DNA of 64,000 bases from Rana temporaria (Eukaryota; Chordata; Amphibia; Anura; Ranidae), in assembly GCF_905171775.1 (NCBI RefSeq), contig NC_053490.1:463720504-463784503 (forward strand), read 5' to 3'. A model generated the notes under the pieces. The model was not told the origin of the DNA. It was given only the letters and a program-made list of their open reading frames with translations, and did not search any database. Of this stretch, positions 44,810 through 56,037 are shown piece by piece. The stretch's first letter is position 1. Every line of letters starts with the position of its first letter. Both the position numbers and the translations under genes were made by a program.

Positions 44810-45380
44810 GCCCCTTTCACACTTGTGCGACTTGTCCTATGATTTAGGACTGCAAAGTCGTATGACAAGTCGTTCCCATGATTTCCAATGACAACCATTC
44901 ATATTAGGCCGTCTTCAAAATAGTCCCTGCACTACTTTGGTCAGACTTTGATGTAAGTTGAGGTCCATAGACCTTAATGCCGCGTATACACAATCGGTTT
45001 GTCTGATGAAAACTGGACCGTTTTCATCAGACTAACCGATCGTGTGTGGGCCCCATCGTTTTTTTTAACCATCGGTTAAGAAAACTAGGAACTTGTTTTA
45101 AAATTATCTGATGGTTAAAAAAACGATCGTCTGCGGGGAAATCCATCGGTTAAAAATCAACGCATGCTCATAATCAAGTCGACGCATGCTCGGAAGCATT
45201 GAACTTCATTTTTTTCAGCACGTCGTTGTGTTTTACGTCACCGCGTTCTGACACGATCATTTTTTTAACCGATGGTGTGTAGGCACAACTGATCATCAGT
45301 CAGCTTCATCTGATAACTGATGGAAAAATCCATCAGACCGTTTTCATCGGATGGACCGACCGTGTGTACAGGGCATAAGT
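44810..45380. mobile_element. MITE remnant with a nested 'CGATCGTGTGTGG' MITE
   Basis: The outer remnant starts AGGCCCCTTTCACACTTGTG. The inner MITE runs ~44,979 (AATGCCGCGTATACACAATC) to ~45,379 (GACCGACCGTGTGTACAGGG then CATAA), with repeated AACCATCGGTTAA palindromes. Confidence 0.6.
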
Positions 45381-45399
45381 CTCCCTGAAATCGTGGCAA

Positions 45400-45893
45400 A
45401 ATCGCTGAACTTTTGTTGAAGTCCCGATAAAAATTGCAGATCGCATTAAAAATGCCATAAATCTATCCCCTATTCTATAGACGCTATAACTTTTGCGCAA
45501 ATCAATAAATATACGCTTATTGCGATTTTTTTATTTTTTTTTACCAAAAATATGTAGAAGAATACATATCGGCCTAAACTAAAAAAAAAAAGTAATTTTT
45601 TATATATTTTTTGGGTGAATATATATTATAGCAAAAAGTAAAAAATATTGCTTTTTTTTCAAAATTGTCACTCCTTTTTTTTTTTTTTGTTTATAGCACA
45701 AAAAACAAAAACTGCAGAGGTGATCAAATACCACCAAAAGAAAGCTTTATTTGTGAAACAAAAGGACGTAAATTTTGTTTGGGTGCAACGTCACACGACC
45801 GCGCAATTGTCAGCTAAAGCAGTGCCGAATCGCAAAAAAATGCTCTGGTCAGGAAGGGGGTAAAATCTTCTGGGGCTGAAGTGGTTAAGTAAG
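45400..45893. mobile_element. Fragment of the 'TTAACCACTTAA' element
   Basis: Shares GCTATAACTTTTGCGCAAAT, CAGAGGTGATCAAATACCAC and the end GGGGCTGAAGTGGTTAAG with the copy at 52,308-53,279. Only about half the element is present. Confidence 0.65.
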
Positions 45894-45946
45894 CTTTATC
45901 TCTAGAAGGGATCGCAATCCCCAACAAGACTCATGTGGGTGAAACT

Positions 45947-46231
45947 CAGGGCTTTTTTTCAGGGGGAACTTGGTGGAACTCAGTTCCACCACCTCTGGCT
46001 CAGACCCTTTGGTGCCTGCTCACCACAATCACTTGTAAACACAGAAGTCTGGTTTCTGTGTTTACAATGCAATCCTGGTATTTAATGCCCTTTTAAGACC
46101 CTCCTACTGTTAGTGAAATTTGACTGACCACACCCACTATTTGATGTGATTTGGAGGGTGTGTGTAGGGGGAGGGGTTTTGTGGGGTCGTGGTTAAGTTC
46201 CAGCACCTATTGTTTGAGAAAAAAAGCCCTG
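45947..46231. mobile_element. hAT-like MITE, 285 bp
   Basis: CAGGGCTTTTTTTC and GAAAAAAAGCCCTG-type ends. Flanks GTGAAACT (45,939-45,946) and CTGAAACT (46,232-46,239) match at seven of eight bases. Internal TTGTAAACACAGAAG/CTGTGTTTACAA hairpin. Confidence 0.8.
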
Positions 46232-46311
46232 CTGAAACTAATTTTGCTTGTTGAGTGCATAGCAATTTTCTGTGAACTGAGTTGGGCAACAAAGTGTTTT
46301 TCTTTTTCTTT

Positions 46312-46453
46312 ATCGTACATCACGGGACACAGAGCGGCATTCATTACTATATGGGTTATATGGAGTACCTTCAGGTGTAGACACTGGCAATCTCAAACAG
46401 GAAATGCCCCTCCCTATATAACCCCCTCCCATAGGAGGAGTACCTCAGTTTTT
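46312..46453 (+). repeat. DIRS left inverted terminal repeat
   Basis: From GTACATCACGGGACACAGAG through CTATATAACCCCCTCCCATA to GGAGTACCTCAGTTTT. It is the reverse complement of 52,104-52,242 with essentially no mismatches; only the extreme tips differ (TTTATCGTAC against TTCTTGGAGTAC). Confidence 0.9.
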
Positions 46454-46680
46454 ACGCCAGTGTCTTAGGTGTTAGTCATGGTTTAGCTTGCCTCCGCATC
46501 CTTGGGATTAGGTGAGCTACCGGTTCTGTCCAAAAAAGCCTCAGCGCTAAAGTGGTCAGTAACCGGACCCCAAACCCTTGGGGTATAGCCCATAATGCTT
46601 TTCTTTTTAGAGAGCTGGACCCTGGGCCCAGAACTTAGAAACCTTTGGGTACCTAAAGTTTTCTGTTGCCAGGGTGCTAT

Positions 46681-48864
46681 ATGGGCCCAGGACAGTGGAT
46701 CCTTCATAGGAACCCAGGGCCTGAAGGTCTAGACATCCCCACGGAGATGGGGGAAGATTGGGCCTCTTGCTTGGCAAAGTCCTGCGGCATGGAGCAGGTA
46801 AGTGAGGGGAAAACTTGCGGAACTTGGTTCTTAGCAGGTTTTTTTCTGGGGGGTCACAGGGGACATGCCTAAAGTTATGCACTGCATCTGGCAAACTAGT
46901 CACATATCATAAAGATAGGATGGCTCTCTATGTATTATTCCCCATAAGATGTGACCTCCCTTGTAGTGTTGGAAAAGCATTGAGTGGGGCCTGTGTTATA
47001 TAAAAATATATGTGTGTGTCAGAGAGCTTTGCTTACCTGCAGGCCTCCAGGCGATGCTCCATTCAGTCTTCCTCCTCAGAGCCTGCAAGCAGGCAAAACG
47101 CTGACCTCCTCATGGTTGCAGGCTGCAGGAACAGAGAGGTCCCTTCCTCCCAAAATCCCCCCCCCCCCCCTCCCCCTGTCGGGAGGGGCATTTCCTGTTT
47201 GAGGTTGCTGGGGGGGAAGGGCGGGTCAGTGGCTTAAAGGAAGGGGCGGCCCTTCCTTGTTTGTTCCATCAATACTTTGGAACTGAGGAGAAAGACCAGA
47301 GCGGCAGCACGGGGCGCCGAGGACACACAGTGGCCAGAAAGGATATTGCAGTCTTCAGAGGACTGTTTTGTCAAGCCTAGAAATAGGCTGTTTCTTTTCC
47401 ATCTCATAGTTTTTCTTTGCAATACTACTCAGGGGGACAGAATGTTTTTTCTTTCCTGGATTTGAAACAAAAACGAAAAAAAAAAAAAAAAAAAAGTCAT
47501 CTAGGGGAGAGGAAGCATTTTTTTATCCCCCAAACAGGTGTTTGGACAATTAACTTTTATAGTTCCAAATACCAATAGGTAGCAGGTGTACCTCGGTATT
47601 GTACCATGGTATGCCGCTGTTTTCCCTACAGGGAGCCTTGGGGCCATCGGGATCTGGGGCTGGAGCTGACGCGGGTCAGTCCAACCCTAAGATGGTCACG
47701 GAGGAGGTATTACTCACCTCTTTAGAAGAGATGCAGAAAAGCATGGGAAAAATGATATCCGCAGCTATGCGGGGCAGTAAGCGGAATAGATCTCCGTCGC
47801 CCGAGCGCGGACCCTCAGAAGAGGAGGTCCTTTCCTCAGGGGAATTGGACGACCTCTTGGACACGGACCAAGTAGGTTCAGGGATCGAAGACCCGGATAC
47901 AGAGGAGTCTGGGGCAGTCTCCCTGAGGGAGAGCTGGTGGATTCAAGGATTGTCGGACTTGGTCCATAGGACATTCAACTTGCCAGTACCAGATCTCCAG
48001 GTATCGACGGTTTCAGCTTTGGGCTCACTGAGGGCGCCTCAAAGCAATGCTGTGTTTCCGATCCATCCTCTATTAGAGGGAATTTTGTTCCAAGATTGGA
48101 ACAAGCCAGATAAGATCTTCTTACCACCTAAAAGGTTCTCTGTCCTATATCCTATGGAAGAAAAATTTTCCAAAAGATGGGCTACTCCTGCAGTGGACGC
48201 AGCCATCTCATGTGTTAACAGATCGTTAACATGCCCTGTAGAAAACATACAGGTGTTCAAGGATCCAGTTGATAAGCGCTTGGAAGCACTACTTAAGAAC
48301 TCCTTCACTACTGCAGGGGCAGTAGTACAGCCAGCTGTGGCTGCGATTGGGGTCGCTCAAGCATTATCGGATCAATTTAAGCAGATGCTTAAACTTATTC
48401 CGGCCCAGCAGGCAGAAAAATTTTCGGATGTCCCTAAGGCCATATGTTTTACGGTAGACGCAATCAAGGATTCTATCCAGCAAGCGTCACGTTTATCGTT
48501 ATCCCTTATCCATATGAGAAGACTCTTATGGTTAAAAAGCTGGGAGGCTGAGCCCCCATGCAAGAAGCTCCTGGTAGGGTTCCCCTTCCATGGAGGACGA
48601 CTCTTCGGAGAAGACCTAGATAAATACATTCAGACCATTTCAAACGGCAAGAGTACTCTCTTGCCAACTAAGAAGAAGGTTCAGGGACCTGCGTTTAAAC
48701 GACAGTATTCCCCTGGGCAGGGGCCCTCTAATGCCAAGCAGTATCGACGGCCTCCTGCAAAAGCAAACTTCGGCTTCAACAGCAGATCACAAGGACAGGC
48801 TGTTAGAGGCAAAAGGCAGTGGTTTCGCAAACCAGCAAAACCAGCCCCCAAGCCAACCTTATGA
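46681..48864 (+). CDS. DIRS gag-like protein, probably spliced
   Basis: ORF1 of the DIRS element, expected to make the nucleoprotein particle. The main exon (47,632-48,864) has 410 codons without a stop and ends in a basic, glutamine/asparagine-rich tail (NFGFNSRSQGQAVRGKRQWF). No ATG in this frame is convincing at its start; instead TTTTCCCTACAG|GGAGCC is a good acceptor. Upstream, ATG at 46,681 (or 46,747, 46,789) reads to ATGGAGCAG|GTAAGT at 46,797/46,798, a strong donor, and joins in frame (MEQ|GALGPSGSG). The inferred intron is 834 bp and the predicted protein is up to 449 aa. An unspliced start at the ATG near 47,599-47,614 is the alternative. The end overlaps the RT frame by 134 bp. 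Confidence 0.6.
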
Positions 48865-50755
48865 AGGGGCGCCCCCACCCACGAAGGTGGGGGGAAGGCT
48901 GCGACTCTTTTCAGAGATTTGGGAAGCCAGCATTCCCGACGAGTGGGTACGGTCTTCCGTGGCCACAGGCTACAAATTAGATTTCCTAAGGTTTCCTCCT
49001 CCTCATTTCCAGAAGTCGAGGATTCCAAACGATCCGGAAAAGGGAGCCGCATTAAGATCGGCATTAGATCATCTACTTTCCCAGGAAGTAATAGTAGAGG
49101 TACCAGTCCTGGAACAGGGGCTGGGTTTCTACTCCAACCTATTCGTCATCCCAAAATCCAATGGAGATGTCAGGCCAATTTTGGACCTAAAGATGGTAAA
49201 TGCATATCTAAAGATCCGCTCATTTCGGATGGAATCCGTGCGGTCAGCAGCTGCCACACTCCAGAAGGACGACTTCATGGCGTCCATAGACATAAAGGAT
49301 GCCTACCTTCATGTTCCAATTTATCAGCCACATCAAAGATATCTACGCTTCATGGTGGCTTTGCGTCACTTCCAATTCGTGGCGCTTCCCTTCGGGTTGG
49401 CTACGGCCCCCCGGGTGTTCACGAAGGTCCTAGCTCCAATCCTAGCCAAACTAAGGATCCAAGGGGTCACGATCCTAGCATACCTGGACGACCTCCTAGT
49501 CATAGATCACTCGTCTCCCGGCTTGGAGCGAGCAGTGGCCCTCACGGTCCAATACCTCGAGAGGTTCGGCTGGGTCCTAAATCGAGAAAAGTCAGCTTTC
49601 CAGCCCACAAAGCAGTTGGAATATCTCGGCATGAGATTAGACACAGAACAACAAGGAGTGTTCCTACCTCTGAGGAAGGTAAAAGCCATCAAGGAATTAA
49701 TCCTACTGGTTCTAAGCAAGAAAGAACCGACTATTCGCCTATGTATGAGGTTACTAGGCAAGATGGTGGCCACATTCGAGGCGGTACCATACGCCCAGAG
49801 CCACACTCGCATCCTACAGGCAGCCATCCTGTCAGCATGGAGCAGAAGGCCACAGGCCTTGGATATCCCGTTGCCGCTCTCATCAAGAGTCCGACAAAGT
49901 CTGTGTTGGTGGTTAGACCCTCAGAATCTACTTAAGGGGAGGTCTTTCAGCCCAGTGGCTTGGAAGATAGTGACCACAGACGCCAGCCTGACGGGCTGGG
50001 GAGCAATTTTGGATGGTTGCACTCGCCAAGGTACTTGGGCAAAGCCAGAGAAGCAGTTGCCCATCAACATCTTGGAGCTCAGAGCTGCTCGACTAGCCCT
50101 CAGGGCTTGGACGTCAAAATTGCAGGGGTTCCCGGTGAGAATTCAATCAGACAATGCCACGGCCGTGGCATACATAAATCACCAAGGGGGAACCAGGAGT
50201 CAAGCCGCTCAGAGAGAGGTGAGCTTGATTCTTCTATGGGCAGAGGCTCATGTGCCCTGCATATCGGCAATATTCATTCCAGGAGTGGACAACTTTCAGG
50301 CGGACTTCTTAAGCCGCCAGACTCTATGGCCGGGGGAATGGTCTCTGCATCCACTAGTCTTTCAAGCACTCTGCCAAAGATGGGGAGTGCCGGACGTGGA
50401 TATCATGGCATCGAGACTCAACAAGAAACTAGACAGGTTCATGTCCCGCTCAAGGGATCCGATGGCCTGCGGAACCGATGCGTTGGTTTGCCCTTGGCAT
50501 CAGTTCAAACTTCTTTATGCGTTTCCCCCGCTCCAGTTCCTACCCCGCCTGCTGCGCAGGATCCGGGTGGAGCACATACCAGTCATCCTGGTAGCTCCAG
50601 CATGGCCCAGAAGGGCATGGTACTCACTAATCTTAAGGATGGTAGTGGGAGACCCTTGGACTCTTCCTCTACGGCCAGACCTGCTATCGCAAGGTCCGAT
50701 CCTCCACCCTGCCTTACGGCATCTAAATTTGACGGCCTGGAAGCTGAATCCCTGA
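48731..50755 (+). CDS. DIRS reverse transcriptase / RNase H / methyltransferase-like polyprotein
   Basis: A single open frame of 674 codons. RT domain at ~115-330, with SIDIKDAYLHVPI (motif A Asp187), ALPFGLATAPRVF, and the catalytic LAYLDDLLVI box (251-254). RNase H at ~410-530: TTDASLTGWGA (Asp417), LEL (Glu449), QSDNATAV (Asp474), QADFLSR (Asp525). A DIRS-type methyltransferase-like domain at ~550-650: DVDIMASRLNKKL, YAFPPLQFLPRLL, ILVAPAWPRRAWY. It copies element RNA into DNA. Frame overlaps both gag and the recombinase, the usual DIRS arrangement. No lesions visible; the start ATG is uncertain because of the gag overlap. Confidence 0.85.
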   Translation: MPSSIDGLLQKQTSASTADHKDRLLEAKGSGFANQQNQPPSQPYEGAPPPTKVGGRLRLFSEIWEASIPDEWVRSSVATGYKLDFLRFPPPHFQKSRIPNDPEKGAALRSALDHLLSQEVIVEVPVLEQGLGFYSNLFVIPKSNGDVRPILDLKMVNAYLKIRSFRMESVRSAAATLQKDDFMASIDIKDAYLHVPIYQPHQRYLRFMVALRHFQFVALPFGLATAPRVFTKVLAPILAKLRIQGVTILAYLDDLLVIDHSSPGLERAVALTVQYLERFGWVLNREKSAFQPTKQLEYLGMRLDTEQQGVFLPLRKVKAIKELILLVLSKKEPTIRLCMRLLGKMVATFEAVPYAQSHTRILQAAILSAWSRRPQALDIPLPLSSRVRQSLCWWLDPQNLLKGRSFSPVAWKIVTTDASLTGWGAILDGCTRQGTWAKPEKQLPINILELRAARLALRAWTSKLQGFPVRIQSDNATAVAYINHQGGTRSQAAQREVSLILLWAEAHVPCISAIFIPGVDNFQADFLSRQTLWPGEWSLHPLVFQALCQRWGVPDVDIMASRLNKKLDRFMSRSRDPMACGTDALVCPWHQFKLLYAFPPLQFLPRLLRRIRVEHIPVILVAPAWPRRAWYSLILRMVVGDPWTLPLRPDLLSQGPILHPALRHLNLTAWKLNP

Positions 50756-51772
50756 TTCTCAGGGGTAGAGGTCTGTCTCAGAAAGTAATCTCTACCCTAA
50801 TCAGAGCCAGGAAACCGGTCTCTAGGGTGATTTATTACAGGGTCTGGAAGGCCTATGTAGGCTGGTGTGAGTCCAATCGATGGCTTTCTCGCAAATTTAC
50901 CATCGATAGAGTATTAAGTTTTCTCCAGCTAGGAGTGGATAAAGGATTGGCATTAAGCACAATCAAAGGACAGATTTCTGCTCTGTCAGTGTGGTTTCAG
51001 CGGCCGCTGGCCACCCACTCGCTGGTTAAGACCTTCCTTCAAGGGGTCTTACGTATTAGACCTCCAGTTAAATCCCCGCTTTGTCCGTGGGATTTAAATC
51101 TTGTTCTGTCAAGTTTACAGAAACAACCGTTTGAGCCGTTGGCTGATATTCCTTTGGTTCTACTGACAAGGAAGTTAGTATTTTTGGTTGCCATAGTTTC
51201 CGCAAGAAGAGTTTCGGAGCTGGCAGCCTTATCCTGTAAGGAACCATATCTTGTTTTTCATAAGGACAGGGTCGTTCTCCGCCCTCATCCTTCCTTTCCT
51301 TCCGAAGGTCATATCCAGTTTTCATTTGAACCAGGATTTGGTATTACCATCCTTCTTCCCTAAACCTACTTCCAGAAAGGAAGGGTTGCTGCATACCTTG
51401 GATATTGTCAGGGCCATGAAGGCCTATCTTAAAGCTACAAAGAAGATCCGGAAGACAGATGTGCTGTTCATTCTACCGGATGGGCCCAAGAAGGGGCAGG
51501 CAGCTGCAAAGTCCACCATTTCTAGGTGGATTAAGCAATTAATCACTCAGGCCTACGGCTTGAAAGGGTTGCCTCCTCCAGTATCATTAAAGGCTCATTC
51601 TACTAGAGCCATGGGCGCCTCCTGGGCAGCACACCACCAGATCTCTATGGCTCAAGTTTGCAAGGCGGCAACCTGGTCTTCTGTCCACACGTTTACAAAA
51701 TTCTACAAGTTGGACGTAAGAAGGAATACTGATACTGCCTTCGGGCAGGCAGTGCTGCAGGCTGCAGTTTGA
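50650..51772 (+). pseudogene. DIRS tyrosine recombinase with one frameshift
   Basis: Reads in one frame from the RT overlap to about 51,298 (ESLILRGRGLSQKVISTLIR, FLVAIVSARRVSELAALS) and then in the +1 frame to the stop at 51,772 (LIRTHSTRAMG-type box is here KAHSTRAMGASWAA, then TFTKFYKLDVRRNTDTAFGQ). The catalytic Arg (ARRVSEL), His-x-x-Arg (HSTR) and Tyr (KFYKL) are all present. The switch falls in the CCTTCCTTTCCTTCC tract at 51,289-51,303 and is explained by one inserted base. The enzyme would integrate the circular DNA copy. Programmed frameshifting is less likely since DIRS recombinases are normally one frame. Confidence 0.8.
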
Positions 51773-51934
51773 GACCCTCGGATTCCGGGGGCTCCTCTTG
51801 TTCGAGTTAAATTTAAAAATTTTATTTTTCTCAACTAAGTTGGATTTATTATGATTTGAGTATATCTCTAAATTAAATCCTTTTGTCTTGGAGATGTTCT
51901 CCCTCCCCTCATTGTAAGCATTGCTTTGGGACAT

Positions 51935-52060
51935 CCCATATAGTAATGAATGCCGCTCTGTGTCCCGTGATGTACGATAAAGAAAAAGAGATTTTTAATA
52001 CAGCTTACCTGTAAAATCTTTTTCTTGGAGTACATCACGGGACACAGAGCTCCCACCCCT
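51935..52060. repeat. DIRS internal complementary region
   Basis: CCCGTGATGTACGATAAAGA complements the left terminus and AGATTTTTAATACAGCTTAC...TTCTTGGAGTACATCACGGG complements the right terminus (52,219-52,280), placed back-to-back. This is the template used to circularise DIRS DNA. Confidence 0.85.
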
Positions 52061-52103
52061 CTTTTTGAGGACCATTTTGGGAGGCATACTGCTTGCTACA
52101 AAA

Positions 52104-52281
52104 CTGAGGTACTCCTCCTATGGGAGGGGGTTATATAGGGAGGGGCATTTCCTGTTTGAGATTGCCAGTGTCTACACCTGAAGGTACTCCATATAACCCA
52201 TATAGTAATGAATGCCGCTCTGTGTCCCGTGATGTACTCCAAGAAAAAGATTTTACAGGTAAGCTGTATTAAAAATCTCTT
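52104..52281 (-). repeat. DIRS right inverted terminal repeat and 3' extension
   Basis: Inverse of the left ITR from AAAACTGAGGTACTCC to GTGATGTACTCC, then an extra GATTTTACAGGTAAGCTGTA-type tail absent at the left, as in DIRS1-like elements. Confidence 0.85.
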
Positions 52282-52307
52282 TTTTTTTTTGTATGTAAGT
52301 TTGTCTT

Positions 52308-53279
52308 TAACCACTTAACGCCCGCCGCACGACTATTTACGTCCGCAAAATGACACGCACAGGCAGATGGGCGTATATATGCGTCCTTGCCTTCTAGCGG
52401 GTGGGGGGTCCGATCGGGACCCCCTCCGCTGCGTGCGGCGGGCGGATTCCTTCGGGGAGCGATCCGGGACGACGGCGCAGCTATTCGTTTATAGCCGCTC
52501 CGTCGCTCCCCGGAGCTGAAGAACAGGGAGAGCCGTATGTAAACACGGCTTCCCCGTGCTTCACTGTGGCGGTTCATCGAGCGTGTCATCCCCTTTATAG
52601 GGGAGACACAATCAATGACATCAGACCTACAGCCACACCCCCCTACAGTTGTAAACACACACTAGGTGAACACTAACTCCTACAGCGCCACCTGTGGTTA
52701 ACTCCCAAACTGCAACTGTCATTTTCACAATAAAGAATGCAATTTAAATGCATTTTTTGCTGTGAAAATGACAATGGTCCCAAAAATGTGTCAAAATTGT
52801 CCGAAGTGTCCACCAAAATGTCGCAGTCACGAAAAAAATCGCTGATCACCGCCATTAGTAGTAAAAAAATTTTTTTTTATAAAAATGCAATAAAAATATC
52901 CCTTATTTTGTAAACGCTATAAATTTTGCGCAAACCAATCGATAAATGCTTATTGCGACTACGTATCGGCCTAAACTGAGGAAAAAATAAATTTTTATAT
53001 GTGTTTTTGGGGGATATTTATTACAGCAAAAAGTAAAAAATATTGTTTTTTTTTCAAAATTGTTGCTCTATTTTTGTTTATAGCGCAAAAAATAAAAACC
53101 GCAGAGGTGATCAAATACCACCAAAAGAAAGCTCTATTTGTGGGGAAAAAAGGACGCCAATTTTGTTTGGGAGCCACGTCACACGACCGCGCAATTGTCT
53201 GTTAAAGCGACGCAGTGCCGAATCGCAAAACCTGGCCTGGGCATTTAGCTGCCTAAGGGTCCGGGGCTTAAGTGGTTAA
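52308..53279. mobile_element. 'TTAACCACTTAA' TIR element, ~970 bp
   Basis: Starts TTAACCACTTAACGCCC and ends GGGGCTTAAGTGGTTAA. No coding capacity. A copy in the opposite orientation lies at 56,037-57,008, with fragments at 45,400-45,893, 9222-9960 and within the tandem array. Confidence 0.75.
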
Positions 53280-53289
53280 ACTTAAAGCT

Positions 53290-55015
53290 ATTTTTTTTTT
53301 TTAAGATATTTTTATTATCTCTTATCTATAGGTATGCTAAAGATGCCAAGAAGTAAAGATCTGTTTTAAAAAGGAGTGTGGATATCTTTTCTGTTTAAAA
53401 TATTTTATTTAATTTTATAATTATAAACAAAATTCCATTAACAGGGCATATACAATAATATAATAGAAATAGACATTCCATTAACAGAACATGTACAATA
53501 GTATAGTAGAAAAAGGCGTAGTCATTCAGGAAAGTAACTCTTATAAATGTAAATGAAAATAGATAACCTAGCGTATTGTAGGATAAGATTATGTAACATG
53601 AAATTTCATAATCATAGCTTCATGGCAGCCATTTGATGACAAGTAATGAGAAATTAAGTTGATTGAAATAATATAATATAATTATGTCATCTATGAAGAG
53701 AATAGAATTGAATGAACCTATAAAAAAATATAAAGTTAATGTGTTGTAGAATAGCTGGGGGAATAAATTAGGTTAAACCAGGGCCAAGTTCCTTCGCTTG
53801 GCTTGGCTTTATCTGGTGCGAAGGTCAAAAATCCCAACCATTCAAAGCATCTTCTATTACAGTTGGTGTGAAAGACTCACCCGGGACATCCCCGAAACCA
53901 TCTTATGGCTAAAATCATCCTATGTCCACTAGGGGCATAGGATGACTGAGGAATTATATCTTGGACTACCTGAGATGGGATTATTATGTAATTATTATCC
54001 ACAATATATTCCAGGATATCTGTAAAGAACTATTTACTGTTTGTTGATTCTGAACTAAACGGGTTAATTCTAAGAGTGACTCATTTATCATGTTGGGACA
54101 CATACTGGGGCAGATTCAGGTACCGCTGCGCACTCCTTACGGAGGCGCAGCGTCCCGTTTTTGCCCTGCGCCCCCGCAAATTAACTGCGCTACGCTTCAT
54201 TCACGAAGCAGTAGCCACGTAATTTGCATTGGCGCTCCTCAAAAATGCCCGGCGTAAGGGCGCCTAATGTAAATTATCCCGTAGGGGGCGGGAATCATTT
54301 AAATTAGGCGCGTTCCCGCGTGCATTGCGGCAAATGACGTCGCAAGGACGTCATTTGCTTCAAAGTAAACGTGAATGGCGTCCAGCGCCATTCACGATTC
54401 ACTTACGCAAACAACGTAAAATTTAAACTTCGCGACGCGGGAACGACGGGTATACCTAGCATTGGCTGCCCCTGCTATTAAAAGGAGCAGCCTTACGCGA
54501 AACCCGACGTACGCAAACGACGTAAACTGCGTACGCAGGGCTCACGTAGGGTTGTGAATCGGCGTTAGTATGCAATTTGCATACTATACGCTGACCACAA
54601 TGGGAACGCCCCCTAGCGGCCAACATAAGAATACAGACTACGATATGACTGGCATATAAGCCTTATGCTAGTCATATCTTAGGCTGCCGTCGGCGTAACG
54701 AGGTTCCTGAATCAGGAGCATTCGAAACGCCGGCGCAAGTAAGCAATTGCGCTGCGTAACTATGGTTGCTTCTAGTATAAACCTAGTAGAGGGGATAGGG
54801 CACAGAGGGGAGAGAGAAAGAAATGTCCAGGGGGACCAATGGTTAGAGACTAATGTGAAGGTTATCATAGTAGCGGGGTGGATAATATAATCTCTCAGGG
54901 AGAAATTAGTGTCCAAACCAGGGGGTAAATAGTGTTTGATCCAAGGTCTCCATAAGAATTCAAAATTAGAAACTTTATCTAGTAGTATAGCTTCAGTGTT
55001 AGCATGTGTCATCGA
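53290..55015 (-). mobile_element. 5'-truncated LINE (L1/Tx1-like) fragment
   Basis: On the minus strand, 55,012 to about 54,780 encodes FEFLWRPWIKHYLPPGLDTN-like sequence, which looks like the C-terminal end of a LINE ORF2. AT-rich sequence to ~53,300 would be its 3' UTR. A Harbinger-type MITE splits it at ~54,111-54,775. LINE assignment rests on a short peptide. Confidence 0.4.
54111..54775. mobile_element. Harbinger-type MITE within the LINE fragment
   Basis: Begins GGGGCAGATTCAGGTACC and has GGTTCCTGAATCAGG near 54,700-54,714, similar to the ATTCAGATA ends of Harbinger A. GC-rich with CCGGCGTAA and ACGTCATTTGC palindromic words. Right boundary uncertain. Confidence 0.55.
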
Positions 55016-55110
55016 TTGTGTGACTCTTTGTTTGACTGACTGGATATCTTTTCACATTTGTATATTATCTTTACCCCCTGTAATATTTATTTTCTTTTTT
55101 TACATTCCAG

Positions 55111-55316
55111 ATTTATTTTTCAACGTTTCTACACGGTACATAGAGAACCAATGAAGTACATACTGGTGACTGGTGGTGTCATCTCTGGCATCGGAAAAGG
55201 CATCATTGCAAGTAGTATTGGCACAATCTTGAAATCCTGTGGGCTGAGAGTAACTGCCATTAAAATCGACCCATACATTAATATTGATGCTGGGACCTTT
55301 TCACCTTATGAGCATG
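55111..55316 (+). CDS. CTPS2: CTP synthase 2, first coding exon
   Basis: CTP synthase makes CTP from UTP, ATP and glutamine in the cytosol, the last step of de novo pyrimidine synthesis. The exon follows a strong acceptor (TTTTTTTACATTCCAG), has 40 bp of 5' UTR, starts at ATG 55,151 and encodes 55 residues before a phase-1 donor CATG|GTATAT. It contains the N-terminal synthetase-domain P-loop region ([17 protein letters not shown]) and [37 protein letters not shown] matches CTPS2 rather than CTPS1 (which has SVG and LHVTS at these places) from memory of the human proteins. The next exon is at 58,600. The rest of the gene lies beyond the window. Confidence 0.93.
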
Positions 55317-55650
55317 GTATATACTCACTAATAAATATTCATTTAGAAAAAATATATCATTTTATATGTATTTATACAATATATTTACAAAACATAGTTA
55401 TACAAAATTAATTATATAATCAGTAATAAATATAAAGTATGTCCTCTGATGACATCTGATATGTCATTTTTCAAAATGAACAAAGAGTGCAGCCTGGCTG
55501 CTCCTGATACCTCTATATAGGTCTTTAGTTATTACTAGAGGGATCAGCAGTAGGGGAAATGAGGTCCTGATTCCTTATATTTACCCAACATGTCAAGCTA
55601 TAAAATTGTGTGTGCCTTTAAAACGAACTTTCAAGAGGTTGTAAACCTCA

Positions 55651-56037
55651 AGCCCTGTACACACGGCCCAGAATCCCGTCAGGAAAAAAACGTTGTTTTT
55701 CCTGACGAGATTCTTGGAAAGACACAGACACTTCATTCAAATGTTCGCTGTGCATGCTCTCAAAAACCTTCCGGCAACAAATGTCCAATGGAGGATCATC
55801 CGATCATGTGTACACAAGTCCATTGGACTAAAGTCCAAAGTACAAACACACATGCTCCGAACCAATGTTAAACATCAGACAGCAATAGCAGAAGTTGCCC
55901 AAAGGGTGGCGGTAAAAAGCTTAAAAACCATGTGATTTGGTGAATGTTGTCTGAAAAAGTTCTGCCGCCTGTATGCATACCTTCGGACCAAAATCCACGG
56001 AAAGGTCAGATGGAAGTCCGATCGTGTGTATGAGCCT
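55651..56037. mobile_element. MITE in CTPS2 intron
   Basis: CAAGCCCTGTACACACGGCC pairs with GATCGTGTGTATGAGCCTTA. Internal GTCAGGAAAAAAACG/CGTT..TTTCCTGAC hairpin next to the left end. Confidence 0.65.

Larger units (their letters stand above)
46303..52281 (+). mobile_element. DIRS1-like tyrosine-recombinase retrotransposon, ~6 kb
   Basis: Order: left ITR, gag, RT/RNase H/methyltransferase, tyrosine recombinase, internal complementary region, right ITR with a 3' extension. This is diagnostic of DIRS1-group elements, which integrate through a recombinase rather than an integrase and leave no target duplication; none is seen. Long ITRs are nearly identical and only one coding lesion is evident, suggesting recent activity. 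It lies inside the inferred first intron of CTPS2. Confidence 0.9.

Noticed and set aside
48919..49935. Second long frame (338 aa) inside the DIRS RT region
   Set aside because: Shadow of the RT frame. It has no domain, while the other frame has YLDD and RNase H motifs.
55058..55411. A 117-aa protein running through the CTPS2 exon into the intron
   Set aside because: The clear GT donor at 55,317 and the phase-matched next exon show that the downstream part is intron.
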